Below are positions 10,326-19,925 of a stretch of 64,000 bases of DNA, piece after piece; the stretch's first letter is position 1, and every line of letters begins with the position of its first letter. The notes beneath the pieces were generated by a model. The model saw nothing but the letters and a program-made list of their open reading frames with translations. It searched no databases and had not been told where the DNA came from. Position numbers and translations under genes: made by a program. The DNA is from Pelagibacteraceae bacterium AG-325-J13 (GTDB lineage Bacteria > Pseudomonadota > Alphaproteobacteria > Pelagibacterales > Pelagibacteraceae): contig QBYL01000001.1 in assembly GCA_003282835.1 (NCBI GenBank), positions 310,001-374,000 on the forward strand, given 5' to 3'.

Positions 10326-11420
10326 ATGGAGACACAAAAAACAGCATTATACGATTATCATAAAACCCTAGGGGCTAAATTTGTATCTTTTGCGGGATAC
10401 GAAATGCCAATACAATATAAAGAAGGAATAATTAAAGAACATCTATTTACAAGAACAAATGCCGGATTTTTTGATGTGTCTCACATGGGCCAATTTTTTT
10501 TAGAGGGTGATCTTACATTAACAGAAGCTTTAGAAAAACTTATCCCAGCGGATTTAAAGTCATTAAAATTACATCATTCAAAATACTCTTTTTTACTAAA
10601 TCAGGATGGAGGAATAATAGATGATTTGATCATAACAAAAACCCCAGAAGGATTTAGCATAATACTCAATGCCGCTTGTAAAGAAAACGATGTAAAAGAA
10701 ATTTCAAAATTTTTAAGCAAGGAGCATAAATCATATTTTAAAAATGATTACTCTTTAATTGCTTTACAAGGACCTAAGTCAGCTCAAGTTTTAGAAAAAA
10801 TTATAAATGGAGTTTCAAAACTAAAATTTATGACTGGTGATAATTTTATTTTTAACGATTCAAATTTATTTATAACAAGATCAGGATATACTGGAGAAGA
10901 TGGATTTGAAATTTCAATCCCTAATAACAAAGTTGTAAAATTGGTAGATTTATTGATTTTGAATAAAGTTGAACCCGTAGGTTTAGGAGCAAGAGATACA
11001 TTAAGACTTGAAGCAGGGTTGTGTTTATACGGACATGAATTAAATGAAAAAATTAATCCTATCGAAGCTAATTTGAATTGGGCAATAGCCAAAAAAAGGA
11101 AAAATGAAGGTGGTTTTAATGGCTGGGAAAAAATAAAAAAATCAATTCAACATGGAAGTGAAAAAACGAGAGTTGGAATTTTATCTTTAGAAAAGATTAT
11201 AGCTAGGGAAAAAACCAAAATATTTTCAAATGATGGTCAAGAAATAGGCCTAGTAACAAGTGGCACTTTTGGTCCTAGTGTTAAAGCTCCGGTAGCGATG
11301 GGTTATATTAATTCAAAATATTCAAAAATAGGCACAAAGGTAAAATTAGAAGTAAGGGGAAAAAAATATGGGGCTGAAATAACTCAACTCCCATTTTATA
11401 AGAAAAATTATATTAAATAA
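10326..11420 (+). CDS. gcvT: Glycine cleavage system T protein (aminomethyltransferase)
   Basis: A 364-residue, full-length GcvT. It releases ammonia from the aminomethyl-lipoyl arm of GcvH and transfers the one-carbon unit to tetrahydrofolate. Visible motifs are [13 protein letters not shown] near the N-terminus, [11 protein letters not shown] with the catalytic aspartate at about D100, and [21 protein letters not shown]. It is the first gene behind the glycine riboswitch. GcvH follows 11 bases downstream. The dihydrolipoyl dehydrogenase subunit is not in this cluster. Confidence 0.97.
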   Translation: METQKTALYDYHKTLGAKFVSFAGYEMPIQYKEGIIKEHLFTRTNAGFFDVSHMGQFFLEGDLTLTEALEKLIPADLKSLKLHHSKYSFLLNQDGGIIDDLIITKTPEGFSIILNAACKENDVKEISKFLSKEHKSYFKNDYSLIALQGPKSAQVLEKIINGVSKLKFMTGDNFIFNDSNLFITRSGYTGEDGFEISIPNNKVVKLVDLLILNKVEPVGLGARDTLRLEAGLCLYGHELNEKINPIEANLNWAIAKKRKNEGGFNGWEKIKKSIQHGSEKTRVGILSLEKIIAREKTKIFSNDGQEIGLVTSGTFGPSVKAPVAMGYINSKYSKIGTKVKLEVRGKKYGAEITQLPFYKKNYIK

Positions 11421-11431
11421 GAGGAAATAAT

Positions 11432-11812
11432 ATGAGTGAAAAAAAATTTTCTAAGAAGCACGAATGGATACTTTTAAATGGAGACGTGGCTACAGTTGGA
11501 ATTACAAAGCATGCAACAGAACTCTTAGGCGATATTGTTTTTGTAGAAGTTCCTGAGCAAGGAAAACAAGTTGAAAGAGATGGTCAGGCAGCAGTTGTGG
11601 AGTCAACAAAAGCAGCATCGGATGTTTATTCACCTGTTTCTGGAGAAATTATTGAGGGAAATAAAAATATTGTTGAGGATCCAAGTAGTGTTAATTCAGA
11701 TCCAGAGGGAGATAGTTGGTTTTTTAAGATTAAAGTTAAGGATAAAGCAGAAATAGAAACATTAATGTCTAAAAATGAATACGATAAATTTATTGAGGAG
11801 AATCCAAGTTAA
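11432..11812 (+). CDS. gcvH: Glycine cleavage system H protein
   Basis: A 126-residue lipoyl carrier protein that shuttles the aminomethyl group between GcvP and GcvT. The lipoylated lysine is K60 in [17 protein letters not shown], the standard context. The upstream GAGGAAATAAT contains a good Shine-Dalgarno. The stop is followed at once by the ATG of gcvP. Confidence 0.97.
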   Translation: MSEKKFSKKHEWILLNGDVATVGITKHATELLGDIVFVEVPEQGKQVERDGQAAVVESTKAASDVYSPVSGEIIEGNKNIVEDPSSVNSDPEGDSWFFKIKVKDKAEIETLMSKNEYDKFIEENPS

Positions 11813-14680
11813 ATGATAGACGATAATTCTAAAGAATTTATAAAAAGACACATAGGGCCCTCTAAAGATGATCAATCTAAAATGCTAAACGTTGTAGGTT
11901 ATAATTCTCTTGAGGAGCTTATGAAGAATACGGTACCTGAAAAAATTTTATTAAAAGAGGAGCTTAACATTGATAAGTCTTTGTCTGAAAATGACGCCTT
12001 AAGAAAATTGAAAAATATTTCAAAAAAAAATAAAATATTTAGAAATTTTATTGGTATGGGGTATTACAATTCTTTTACTCCAAACGTTATATTAAGAAAT
12101 ATTTTGGAAAATCCAGGCTGGTACACTTCTTACACTCCATATCAAGCTGAAGTTGCACAAGGTAGATTAGAAATGTTATTAAATTTTCAGCAATTAATAA
12201 TAGATCTAACAGGCATGGATATTGCAAATGCTTCACTCTTAGATGAAGCAACAGCAGCAGCAGAAGCAGTAGGATTATGTCAAAGAATTAACAAAACAAA
12301 AAGTAAGAAAATTTTTGTTTCAAATTTGTTAAATCCACAAACTATTTCTTTAATAAAAACTAGGGTAGAGCCGTTTGGTTTGGAATTATTAATTGGAGAT
12401 GAAGAAAACGAACTAAAGAAAATTAAGGACGAACTAATTTGTGGAGTAATTGCTTATCCTGGAACGTATGGAGAAATAAAAAATCCAAGTGAAATCATTA
12501 GTCAAATTCATAAGAAAAAAGGCAAGGTAATTATAGTTACAGATTTATTAGCACTAGCTAAACTGAAAACTCCTGCAGAACTTGGTGCCGATATAGCAGT
12601 TGGTAGCGCTCAAAGGTTTGGCATTCCGATGGGATATGGAGGACCTCATGCAGCATTTTTTGCAACAAAAGAAGAATTTAAAAGATCGATACCGGGGCGA
12701 ATAATTGGAGTATCAGTAGATCGAAATGGAAATAAAGCTTATAGGTTATCTTTACAAACAAGAGAACAACATATTAGAAGAGACAAAGCCACGAGCAACA
12801 TTTGTACCGCGCAAGCTTTGCTTGCAATTATATCTGCTGCATATGCGATTTATCATGGACCAGGTGGAATTTTAAAAATTGCAAATAGAGTTTCTAAATT
12901 AGCAAAAATATTTGCAGATGAAATTAAAAAAGGTGGTTTTAAAATCCTTTCTGAAAATTTCTTTGATACAATTACAGTCTATACAAACGAGAAAACTAAT
13001 TTAATTTATGAAAAAGCTTTAAATGAAAAGATTAATCTACGTAAAGTAGATGATAAAAGAATTTCAATAGCTTTTGATGAGGCCAAAAAATTAAAAGATG
13101 TGATACTTTTGTTAAAAATTTTTGGAATAAATAAAGATTTAAAACAGGATATTAAAGTTGAATTAAGCAATTTACCAAATAACTTGTGTAGAACTTCTAA
13201 ATACTTAAAACATCCAGTATTTAATAAGTTTCACTCTGAAACAGAAATGCTTAGGTATCTAAAAAAATTAGAAGATAAAGATATCGCTCTAAATAGATCA
13301 ATGACTGCTTTAGGATCATGCACTATGAAACTCAACGCTGCAGCTGAGTTAATTCCAATTACATGGAAAGAATTTTCACTTCCACATCCTTTTGTTCCAA
13401 CAAATCAAATGGATGGTTATAAAAAAATTTTTGATGATATTAAAGATGATTTAAAAGAAATTACAGGTTTTGATGCAGTATCTTTACAGCCAAATTCTGG
13501 TGCTCAAGGGGAGTATGCTGGACTAATGACAATAAGAAAATATTACAAAGACAACAATCAGAGTGAAAGAAATATTTGCTTAATTCCTGACTCAGCTCAC
13601 GGAACGAACCCAGCTAGTGCTCAGATGAGTGGCATGAAAGTTGTTGTCGTCAACTGTGACAGTGATGGAAATGTTGACATTGATGATTTAAAAAATAAAG
13701 CAGAAAAATACTCTGATAACTTAGCTGCATTGATGGTAACATATCCATCTACCCATGGTGTCTTTGAAGAAAAAATACTAGAAATTTGTGACATCATTCA
13801 TAAATCTGGCGGCCAAGTTTATATGGATGGAGCAAATTTAAACGCATTGGTTGGTATTGCTAAACCAGGTAAATTTGGACCAGATGTTTGCCACATAAAT
13901 TTACATAAAACATTTTGTATACCTCATGGAGGAGGAGGACCTGGTATGGGACCCATCGCGTGTGTTAAACACCTAGCAAAATTTTTACCTACGCATGATA
14001 TTATAAAAGAATCAGGTCCCGAGAATGGTATGGGCCCAGTTTCTGCAGCTCCATGGGGAAGTTCAAGTATTTTACCAATTTCTTGGATGTATATTAAGAT
14101 GATGGGAGCTGAAGGTTTAAAAAAAGCGTCTCAAATAGCAATACTTAACGCAAACTACATTTCAAAAAAATTATCAAAAGATTATAAAGTTTTGTACACT
14201 GGCAAGAATGGAAATGTAGCTCATGAATGTATAATTGATATAAGACCAATCAAAACTAATACTGGAATTTCAGAAGAAGACATTGCTAAAAGATTGATTG
14301 ATTTTGGTTATCATGCTCCAACTATGTCATGGCCAGTCGCAGGTACAATTATGATAGAGCCAACAGAAAGTGAAAATTTAGAGGAAATAGATAGGTTTTG
14401 TAACGCATTAATTAAAATTAAAAATGAAATTGATTTAGTTGAGAATTCAAAATTTGATAAGACTGATAACCCATTAAAAAACGCACCTCATACTTATATA
14501 GAATTATCATCTAATGAGTGGTCTCACAAATATTCTCGTGAAGAGGCAGCTTTTCCAAATGAGTATGTAAAATATAATAAGTTTTGGGCTCCAGTTGCAA
14601 GAGTAGATAACGTATACGGAGATAGAAATCTTGTATGTTCTTGTCCATCAATTAAAGATTACAAAGATGAAGCTGCATAA
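11813..14680 (+). CDS. gcvP: Glycine dehydrogenase (decarboxylating), GcvP
   Basis: A 955-residue, single-chain P protein with both halves fused, as in E. coli (957). It decarboxylates glycine and loads the aminomethyl group on GcvH. The pyridoxal-phosphate lysine is K699 in HINLHKTFCIPHGGGGPG. Other landmarks are FIGMGYYNSFTP, PYQAEVAQGRLE and SAHGTNPASAQMSG. Only 9 bases separate it from the flavin amine oxidase gene, so glycine-controlled transcripts may run on into the lipid operon. Confidence 0.98.
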   Translation: MIDDNSKEFIKRHIGPSKDDQSKMLNVVGYNSLEELMKNTVPEKILLKEELNIDKSLSENDALRKLKNISKKNKIFRNFIGMGYYNSFTPNVILRNILENPGWYTSYTPYQAEVAQGRLEMLLNFQQLIIDLTGMDIANASLLDEATAAAEAVGLCQRINKTKSKKIFVSNLLNPQTISLIKTRVEPFGLELLIGDEENELKKIKDELICGVIAYPGTYGEIKNPSEIISQIHKKKGKVIIVTDLLALAKLKTPAELGADIAVGSAQRFGIPMGYGGPHAAFFATKEEFKRSIPGRIIGVSVDRNGNKAYRLSLQTREQHIRRDKATSNICTAQALLAIISAAYAIYHGPGGILKIANRVSKLAKIFADEIKKGGFKILSENFFDTITVYTNEKTNLIYEKALNEKINLRKVDDKRISIAFDEAKKLKDVILLLKIFGINKDLKQDIKVELSNLPNNLCRTSKYLKHPVFNKFHSETEMLRYLKKLEDKDIALNRSMTALGSCTMKLNAAAELIPITWKEFSLPHPFVPTNQMDGYKKIFDDIKDDLKEITGFDAVSLQPNSGAQGEYAGLMTIRKYYKDNNQSERNICLIPDSAHGTNPASAQMSGMKVVVVNCDSDGNVDIDDLKNKAEKYSDNLAALMVTYPSTHGVFEEKILEICDIIHKSGGQVYMDGANLNALVGIAKPGKFGPDVCHINLHKTFCIPHGGGGPGMGPIACVKHLAKFLPTHDIIKESGPENGMGPVSAAPWGSSSILPISWMYIKMMGAEGLKKASQIAILNANYISKKLSKDYKVLYTGKNGNVAHECIIDIRPIKTNTGISEEDIAKRLIDFGYHAPTMSWPVAGTIMIEPTESENLEEIDRFCNALIKIKNEIDLVENSKFDKTDNPLKNAPHTYIELSSNEWSHKYSREEAAFPNEYVKYNKFWAPVARVDNVYGDRNLVCSCPSIKDYKDEAA

Positions 14681-14689
14681 TTTCTTCAA

Positions 14690-15919
14690 ATGAAAATAGC
14701 AGTAATTGGATCTGGTATTTCTGGACTTTCGGCAGCATATTATCTATCAAAAAAATTTGATGTTGATTTATTCGAGCAAGAGGATCATTTTGGTGGCCAT
14801 TCCTATACTTTTGATATTAAAGAAATAGATAAGACTATCCCAGTCGATTTAGGTTTTATTGTATTTAATAAGCAAACCTATCCAAATTTAATTAAATTTT
14901 TTAAGGAATTAGATATACCATTCGAGAAAAGCGATATGTCTTTCTCAGTATCAATTAAAAATACCAGTGTAGAGTATGGAGGAAAAGGATTAAATGCAAT
15001 ATTTTCAAATAGATCCAATCTTGTAAATTATAAATTCATAAAAATGATTAGTGAGATAATTAAATTTTATAAAACTGCTCCTGATTTATTAAATAACAAT
15101 AAAATTGAAAATGATAATCTAGGATCTTTTTTAAACAAAACGAAATTATCTAAATATTTTATAGACTATCATTTGATACCGATGGTATCAGCTATTTGGT
15201 CTATGCCGTTCAATAAAGCGAAAGAGATGCCGCTTAAACTTTTTTTAAATTTTTTTATTAATCACGGTTTGTTCAAATTAAAAAACAGACCACAATGGTA
15301 TACAGTAAGTAATAGAAGCAGAACTTACGTAAAAAAAGTCACAGAAAATATTAGTGGAGAGGTATTTAAAAACTATAAAGTTAAAAAGATAACTAGAAGC
15401 GATACTAATGTAAGAATTTTTATTAATAATGAGTATTTAGATTACGATCATGTAGTTCTTGCAGCACATGCAGACCAAAGTTTAAGAATGATTGATAATC
15501 CTACAAGATACGAAAGCAATATGTTAAGTGAATTTAGATATATTACAAATGAAGCATTTTTACACACTGACAAAAATTTTATGCCACAAAAAATGAGAGC
15601 ATGGTCGAGCTGGAACTCAATTACATTAAATAAAAAAACTTGTGTAACATATTGGTTAAATAAATTACAAAATTTAGATTACAAAAAGAATTATTTTTTA
15701 ACATTGAACCCGATCCAAAAAATTGAACAAAATAAAGTAATAAAAAAAATTATTTTTACACATCCTTTTTTAAACTCAAAGAATACTAATATTCAGAAAG
15801 ATTTACACAAACTTCAAGGTGTAAAAAGAACTTGGTTTTGTGGAAGCTATTTTGGTTATGGTTTTCATGAAGATGGATTGAAATCTTCGATAAAACTTTT
15901 AAAAGACTTTAAATCATAA
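14690..15919 (+). CDS. FAD-dependent amine-oxidase-like protein of a lipid-modification operon
   Basis: A 409-residue flavoprotein. The N-terminus is a classic FAD dinucleotide-binding fold (MKIAVIGSGISGLSAAYYLSKKFDVDLFEQ) followed by GGHSYTF. The C-terminus carries the second FAD contact region around WFCGSYFGYGFHEDGLKSS. It belongs to the family normally encoded beside DUF1365 and a CFA synthase, and that order is kept here, with a one-base overlap to DUF1365. In Rhodobacter related genes belong to the singlet-oxygen response. A role in desaturating or oxidising methylated acyl chains is inference. Confidence 0.85.
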   Translation: MKIAVIGSGISGLSAAYYLSKKFDVDLFEQEDHFGGHSYTFDIKEIDKTIPVDLGFIVFNKQTYPNLIKFFKELDIPFEKSDMSFSVSIKNTSVEYGGKGLNAIFSNRSNLVNYKFIKMISEIIKFYKTAPDLLNNNKIENDNLGSFLNKTKLSKYFIDYHLIPMVSAIWSMPFNKAKEMPLKLFLNFFINHGLFKLKNRPQWYTVSNRSRTYVKKVTENISGEVFKNYKVKKITRSDTNVRIFINNEYLDYDHVVLAAHADQSLRMIDNPTRYESNMLSEFRYITNEAFLHTDKNFMPQKMRAWSSWNSITLNKKTCVTYWLNKLQNLDYKKNYFLTLNPIQKIEQNKVIKKIIFTHPFLNSKNTNIQKDLHKLQGVKRTWFCGSYFGYGFHEDGLKSSIKLLKDFKS

Positions 15920-16674
15920 TGAATTCATGTATTTATAATGGAATTGTAACTCATACTAGGGCTAAACCAGTAAAGCACGTTTTACAATATAACACATTTT
16001 CAATTTTAATTGATCTTGATGAAATAGATGTTTTAGACAACTTAATTAAAATTTTTTCATATAATAAATTTAACATTTTTAGTTTTTACGATAAAGATCA
16101 TGGAGAAAGAGATGGAACCTGTTTAAAAAAATGGGTTTTAGATAAGTTAAAAAAAATTAATATTTTAAATATAAGTAGAATAAAACTTTTATGTTACCCA
16201 AGGATATTTGGATATGTTTTTAATCCGTTAAGTATTTTTTATTGTTACGAAAATAATAAATTAAAAGCTATATTATATGAAGTTAAAAACACTTTTAATG
16301 AACAACATACATATATTTTTAAAATTAAAAGCAATGAAGAAATTAATCTAAAATGTAAAAAAAAATTTTATGTCTCTCCGTTCATAGACATGGAAACATA
16401 TTACAATTTTAAGTTGATTAATCCTGGTAAACACTTGTCAGTTTTAATTAAACAAACAGATGATGATGGAACCGTTTTAACTGCAACCCAAACTGGAATT
16501 AAGAAAGACTTTTCATTTAAACAATTGCTAATAAATTTTTTTAAATACCCGTTAATGACTTTGAAGATAATTGTTTCGATACATTTTGAAGCATTACTAT
16601 TATGGAAAAAAGGTGCAAAATATAGGGGAAGACAAAGAAAAATTAAAAATAACTTAAGTTACGAGGACTATTAA
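15919..16674 (+). CDS. DUF1365 protein
   Basis: A 251-residue DUF1365 protein. It has the family's N-terminal SCIYNGIVTHTRAKPVKHVLQY, the DGTCLKKWV segment and the central CYPRIFGYVFNPLSIFYCY and EVKNTFNEQHTY blocks. The function is unknown, and databases often tag it as cyclopropane fatty acid related because of its neighbours. It overlaps the preceding and following genes by one base each, which argues for tight co-translation with the amine oxidase and the methyltransferase. Confidence 0.88.
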   Translation: MNSCIYNGIVTHTRAKPVKHVLQYNTFSILIDLDEIDVLDNLIKIFSYNKFNIFSFYDKDHGERDGTCLKKWVLDKLKKINILNISRIKLLCYPRIFGYVFNPLSIFYCYENNKLKAILYEVKNTFNEQHTYIFKIKSNEEINLKCKKKFYVSPFIDMETYYNFKLINPGKHLSVLIKQTDDDGTVLTATQTGIKKDFSFKQLLINFFKYPLMTLKIIVSIHFEALLLWKKGAKYRGRQRKIKNNLSYEDY

Positions 16675-17855
16675 TGAGTTTTATTAAAATCTCAGAAAAA
16701 TTTGTATTAAATAAGTTAAAAAATATTAAACACGGTAATCTTAGATTGGTTAACTATGATGGTAAGGTTTATCATTTTGGAGAACTAGAAAATAAATTAA
16801 CAGCTGATATTAAGATAAATAATCAAAAATTTTTCTTTAAATTAATTTTAGGTGGTAGTTCAGCATTAGGTGAAGCTTATATAAGTGAAGATTTTAACAC
16901 ATCAAGTTTAACAAATTTAATTGAACTGACTGCACGAAATATTAAAATTATTTACAAGTTTTCAGGTAGTTTAAAATTACAAAATATTAAAAATTTTCTC
17001 AGAAACATTTTTGCATCAAATACAAAATCTAAAAGTTTAAAATATATATCAAAACATTATGACCTAGGTAATGATTTTTTTTCTTTATGGTTAGATAATT
17101 CTCTAACATACTCTAGTGGAATTTTTAAAAAACAAAATGATAGTTTAGAAAATGCACAAAAAAATAAATTTCAAAATCTAATAAATATATTAAACGTTAA
17201 AAGGGGCAATAAAGTTTTAGAGATAGGATGTGGTTGGGGAGGTTTTTCAGAATTTTTTGCAAAGAACTATGATGTCACTATTGATTGTATTACTATTTCT
17301 AAAAAGCAATTTGAATTTACAAAAAAAAAGATTTTTAATTCTGGCCTCAACAATAAAGTAAATGTAAAATTTTTGGATTATAGAGATTTAAAAGACACAT
17401 ACGATAACATAGTTTCAATCGAGATGATTGAAGCAGTTGGTGAAAAATATTTAGATCAATATTTTCATACAATAAAACGTTCTCTTAAAAATAACGGAAC
17501 AGCAGCAATACAAGGGATAGTAATTAGAGATGATTTATTTGATAGATATAAAAGAAGTGAAGACTTCATACAAAAATATATTTTTCCAGGCGGTTTCCTT
17601 CCATCAGTAAAATTTATGAGTCAACTAATAGAAAAAAATAATATAAATTTGAAAAAGATTGAGTCTTATTCAGAAGATTACGCGAAAACATTATCGATTT
17701 GGAAAAACAATTTTTTTAATGCTTGGGGCAATATTTCCCCTTTAGGATTTGATGATTATTTTAAAAGAATGTGGGAGTTTTATTTGTCTTATTGTGAAGC
17801 TGGATTCAAAGCGAAAAATATAGACTTGATTCAACTGTCTATGTCTAATAGATAA
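16674..17855 (+). CDS. Cyclopropane-fatty-acyl-phospholipid synthase-type methyltransferase
   Basis: A 393-residue CFA-family enzyme that uses SAM to add a carbon to unsaturated phospholipid acyl chains at the membrane. An N-terminal lipid-binding region precedes the methyltransferase core. Key motifs are KYISKHYDLGNDFFSLWLDNSLTYSSG and the SAM site VLEIGCGWGGFSEFF at about residues 181-195, then IEMIEAVGEKYLDQYF and IQKYIFPGGFLPS. Whether the product is a cyclopropane, a methyl branch or a furan precursor cannot be decided. The amine oxidase partner makes the last possible. Confidence 0.9.
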   Translation: MSFIKISEKFVLNKLKNIKHGNLRLVNYDGKVYHFGELENKLTADIKINNQKFFFKLILGGSSALGEAYISEDFNTSSLTNLIELTARNIKIIYKFSGSLKLQNIKNFLRNIFASNTKSKSLKYISKHYDLGNDFFSLWLDNSLTYSSGIFKKQNDSLENAQKNKFQNLINILNVKRGNKVLEIGCGWGGFSEFFAKNYDVTIDCITISKKQFEFTKKKIFNSGLNNKVNVKFLDYRDLKDTYDNIVSIEMIEAVGEKYLDQYFHTIKRSLKNNGTAAIQGIVIRDDLFDRYKRSEDFIQKYIFPGGFLPSVKFMSQLIEKNNINLKKIESYSEDYAKTLSIWKNNFFNAWGNISPLGFDDYFKRMWEFYLSYCEAGFKAKNIDLIQLSMSNR

Positions 17856-17860
17856 TCCAA

Positions 17861-18385
17861 ATGTATAAAACTTTAACTTTAATTTTATTTTTTTTTTTAA
17901 CAGGATGCGTAAATAATATGAAACCTTCAGATTTTAAAGATCAAGAACCACGTTTAATAATTGAAAATTTTTTGTCAGGCAAAGTAAAAGCTTGGGGAAT
18001 TTTACAAAATAGATCGGGAAAAGTAATTAGACAGTTTTCTGCTGACTTAAATGGCAAATGGGATGGCAAACAACTAATACTAGATGAAAAATTTATTTGG
18101 TCGGATGGTGAAATTCAGACAAGAAAGTGGACAATTAATAAATTAAATGAAAATAGATACGAAGGTGAAGCGAGTGATGTTGCGGGTAAAGCAATAGGTT
18201 ATTCTTATGGTCCAGCTTTTAAATTTGAATATGTTTTATTAATACCGATAAAAGGTAAGCAAATTAAAATAAAATTTGATGATTGGATATTTAAACAAGA
18301 TGATAAAATTGCTATTAATAGAGCTAAGATGACAAAATTTGGTTTTACAGTTGGTGAATTAACTGTAATGTTTTCAAAGGAGTAA
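17861..18385 (+). CDS. DUF3833 lipoprotein
   Basis: A 174-residue protein beginning with a lipoprotein signal (hydrophobic stretch ending LTGC, Cys16). The remainder matches DUF3833: FLSGKVKAWGILQNRSGKVIRQF, followed by a beta-rich domain with FIWSDGE and AGKAIGYSYG. The function is unknown. DUF3833 genes recur with DUF1365 and amine oxidase genes in alphaproteobacteria, and the same order is seen here. It is probably anchored in the outer or inner membrane and may handle the modified lipid. Confidence 0.8.
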   Translation: MYKTLTLILFFFLTGCVNNMKPSDFKDQEPRLIIENFLSGKVKAWGILQNRSGKVIRQFSADLNGKWDGKQLILDEKFIWSDGEIQTRKWTINKLNENRYEGEASDVAGKAIGYSYGPAFKFEYVLLIPIKGKQIKIKFDDWIFKQDDKIAINRAKMTKFGFTVGELTVMFSKE

Positions 18386-18389
18386 ATAT

Positions 18390-18842
18390 ATGATTCATAA
18401 ATTAAAAAATTGGATGATAGATAGTGCAAACATAATGTTTGATGACTCAAAATCAGATTTAAGAAGTTTACCAAAAACAGTTCGATTACAAATTTTAATA
18501 GTTCTGTCCTTTATTTGGTCAACAGTTTTTAGTTTATATGTTTTTAGTTTAACAACGTTCATTTGGGGATGGGCAGGGGTAGTTATGGCTCATATTGGGT
18601 TAATTATTGCCATATATATTACATTTAAATTTTTTCATAAGGCGCAAAAAGAAAGAAGAAGTGTTTTTGAAACAGGTAATTACAATCCAGCTAAAATTTT
18701 TGTCGTATTTTTTTTGGTATTCTTTATTTTTATTTTTACAAAAGGTGTAGAAGTACTGACTAAGACAAATTCTTATTCAATAAAATACGATGGTCCTAAA
18801 AAGACAACTTTAGAACGTATAAAAGAATTCGTGGACAAGTAA
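18390..18842 (+). CDS. Small membrane protein, unknown family
   Basis: A 150-residue protein with three predicted membrane helices at about residues 33-52, 56-80 and 105-125, and polar ends. No family recognised. It starts 4 bases after the DUF3833 stop behind an AAGGAG Shine-Dalgarno, so it is part of the lipid operon. It ends 24 bases before sodB. Confidence 0.6.
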   Translation: MIHKLKNWMIDSANIMFDDSKSDLRSLPKTVRLQILIVLSFIWSTVFSLYVFSLTTFIWGWAGVVMAHIGLIIAIYITFKFFHKAQKERRSVFETGNYNPAKIFVVFFLVFFIFIFTKGVEVLTKTNSYSIKYDGPKKTTLERIKEFVDK

Positions 18843-18866
18843 ATGTATAATAATATAATTTAAATT

Positions 18867-19451
18867 ATGTTTGAACTTCCAAAACTAGATTATTCTAAAT
18901 CGGCTTTATCTCCAATAATGTCTGAACAAACATTAGATCTACACCATGGAAAACATCACCAAACCTATATTACTAATCTGAATAATTTTATTAAAAGTTC
19001 TGACTATGAAAAATTATCTTTAGAAGAGATTATAAAAAAATCATCTACAGAGAAAAAAGCAGGTATATTCAATAATGCAAGTCAACATTGGAATCATATT
19101 CAATTTTGGAAGTGCATGAAACCAAATGGTGGTGGAAAAATTCCATCTAAACTTGAGGATAGAATTAAAAATGATTTTGGGAGTTTTGAAAAATTTAGAG
19201 AAGATTTTATTAATGCAGGCACAACTCAATTTGGCTCAGGGTGGTGCTGGCTTTCAATAAAGGACGATAAATTAATTGTTACTAAAACACCAAATGCAGA
19301 GAATCCACTTATTAATGACATGAAACCAATACTGGGTTGTGATGTGTGGGAGCACTCATATTATTTAGATTATAAAAATAAAAGGCCGGTTTATTTAGAA
19401 AATTTTTTTGATAAATTAATTAATTGGGACTTCGTCGATTCTAATCTTTAA
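18867..19451 (+). CDS. sodB: Superoxide dismutase, Fe type
   Basis: A 194-residue Fe/Mn-family superoxide dismutase. Metal ligands by alignment with E. coli SodB are H26 (LDLHHGKHH), H77 (WNH), D159 and H163 (CDVWEHSYYLDYKN). Q73 in NASQHWNH is the active-site glutamine position of the iron enzymes, supporting Fe over Mn. No signal peptide is present, so it acts in the cytoplasm. Its place beside photolyases and MsrA fits a photo-oxidative stress role. It runs head-on into the ABM gene, overlapping it by 4 bases. Confidence 0.93.
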   Translation: MFELPKLDYSKSALSPIMSEQTLDLHHGKHHQTYITNLNNFIKSSDYEKLSLEEIIKKSSTEKKAGIFNNASQHWNHIQFWKCMKPNGGGKIPSKLEDRIKNDFGSFEKFREDFINAGTTQFGSGWCWLSIKDDKLIVTKTPNAENPLINDMKPILGCDVWEHSYYLDYKNKRPVYLENFFDKLINWDFVDSNL

Positions 19452-19750
19452 AGAACAGTTTCAAAACCCTCAAAATTAGGATGACCAAGATATAAATCTT
19501 GATGTTGACCAGCATTTTTATGCGCTAATCTGAAAGCTTCAGACTTGGTCCAATTTATAAAATCATTCTTAGAATTCCAAATGCTATGAGACGCATAAAG
19601 AGTATGATCTTCTTTTTTTTCTCCTTTGACTAGATTGAATTTTTTAAATCCTGGTACATTTTCTAAATGAGTTTCTCTATTTTTCCAAACATCCTCAAAA
19701 TCTTTTTCTTTACCAAGAACTATCTTAAATCTATTCATTGCTATATACAT
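19448..19750 (-). CDS. ABM-domain (antibiotic biosynthesis monooxygenase) protein
   Basis: A 100-residue protein with a single ferredoxin-like ABM fold, shown by RFKIVLGKEKDFEDVWKNRETHLENVPGF and later DHTLYASHSIWNSKNDFINWTKSEAFRLAH. The family includes heme-degrading IsdG/HmoA-type enzymes and quinone monooxygenases. The HLENVPGF...LYASHSIW pattern is that of the HmoA-like branch, so a heme-linked role is possible but not shown. A 39-codon gene ends one base upstream, and the two are likely one transcript. Confidence 0.7.
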   Translation of the reverse strand: MYIAMNRFKIVLGKEKDFEDVWKNRETHLENVPGFKKFNLVKGEKKEDHTLYASHSIWNSKNDFINWTKSEAFRLAHKNAGQHQDLYLGHPNFEGFETVL

Positions 19751-19751
19751 A

Positions 19752-19871
19752 TTAAAATATTTTCCCTATTCCTAAAGTCGCAGCACCAATTACTACGAGC
19801 CATAATAGTCCTTTTATTAAAAAGAAATAAAATCCGCCAACTAATAAATTTTTATAAATTTTTTTTTTCAT
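19752..19871 (-). CDS. 39-residue single-pass membrane peptide
   Basis: A short reading frame upstream of the ABM gene. It encodes a lysine-rich start (MKKKIYKNLL), one hydrophobic segment containing GGFYFFLIKGLLWLVV, and a glycine/alanine end. Its stop lies one base from the ABM start codon. The single helix with a positive N-terminus and the tight spacing argue for a real gene, but no homologue is recognised with certainty. Confidence 0.5.
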   Translation of the reverse strand: MKKKIYKNLLVGGFYFFLIKGLLWLVVIGAATLGIGKIF

Positions 19872-19925
19872 TCGATGATATTACTTATCTAAATATTATA
19901 TTCTCTATCACTTTTTGTCACAAAG

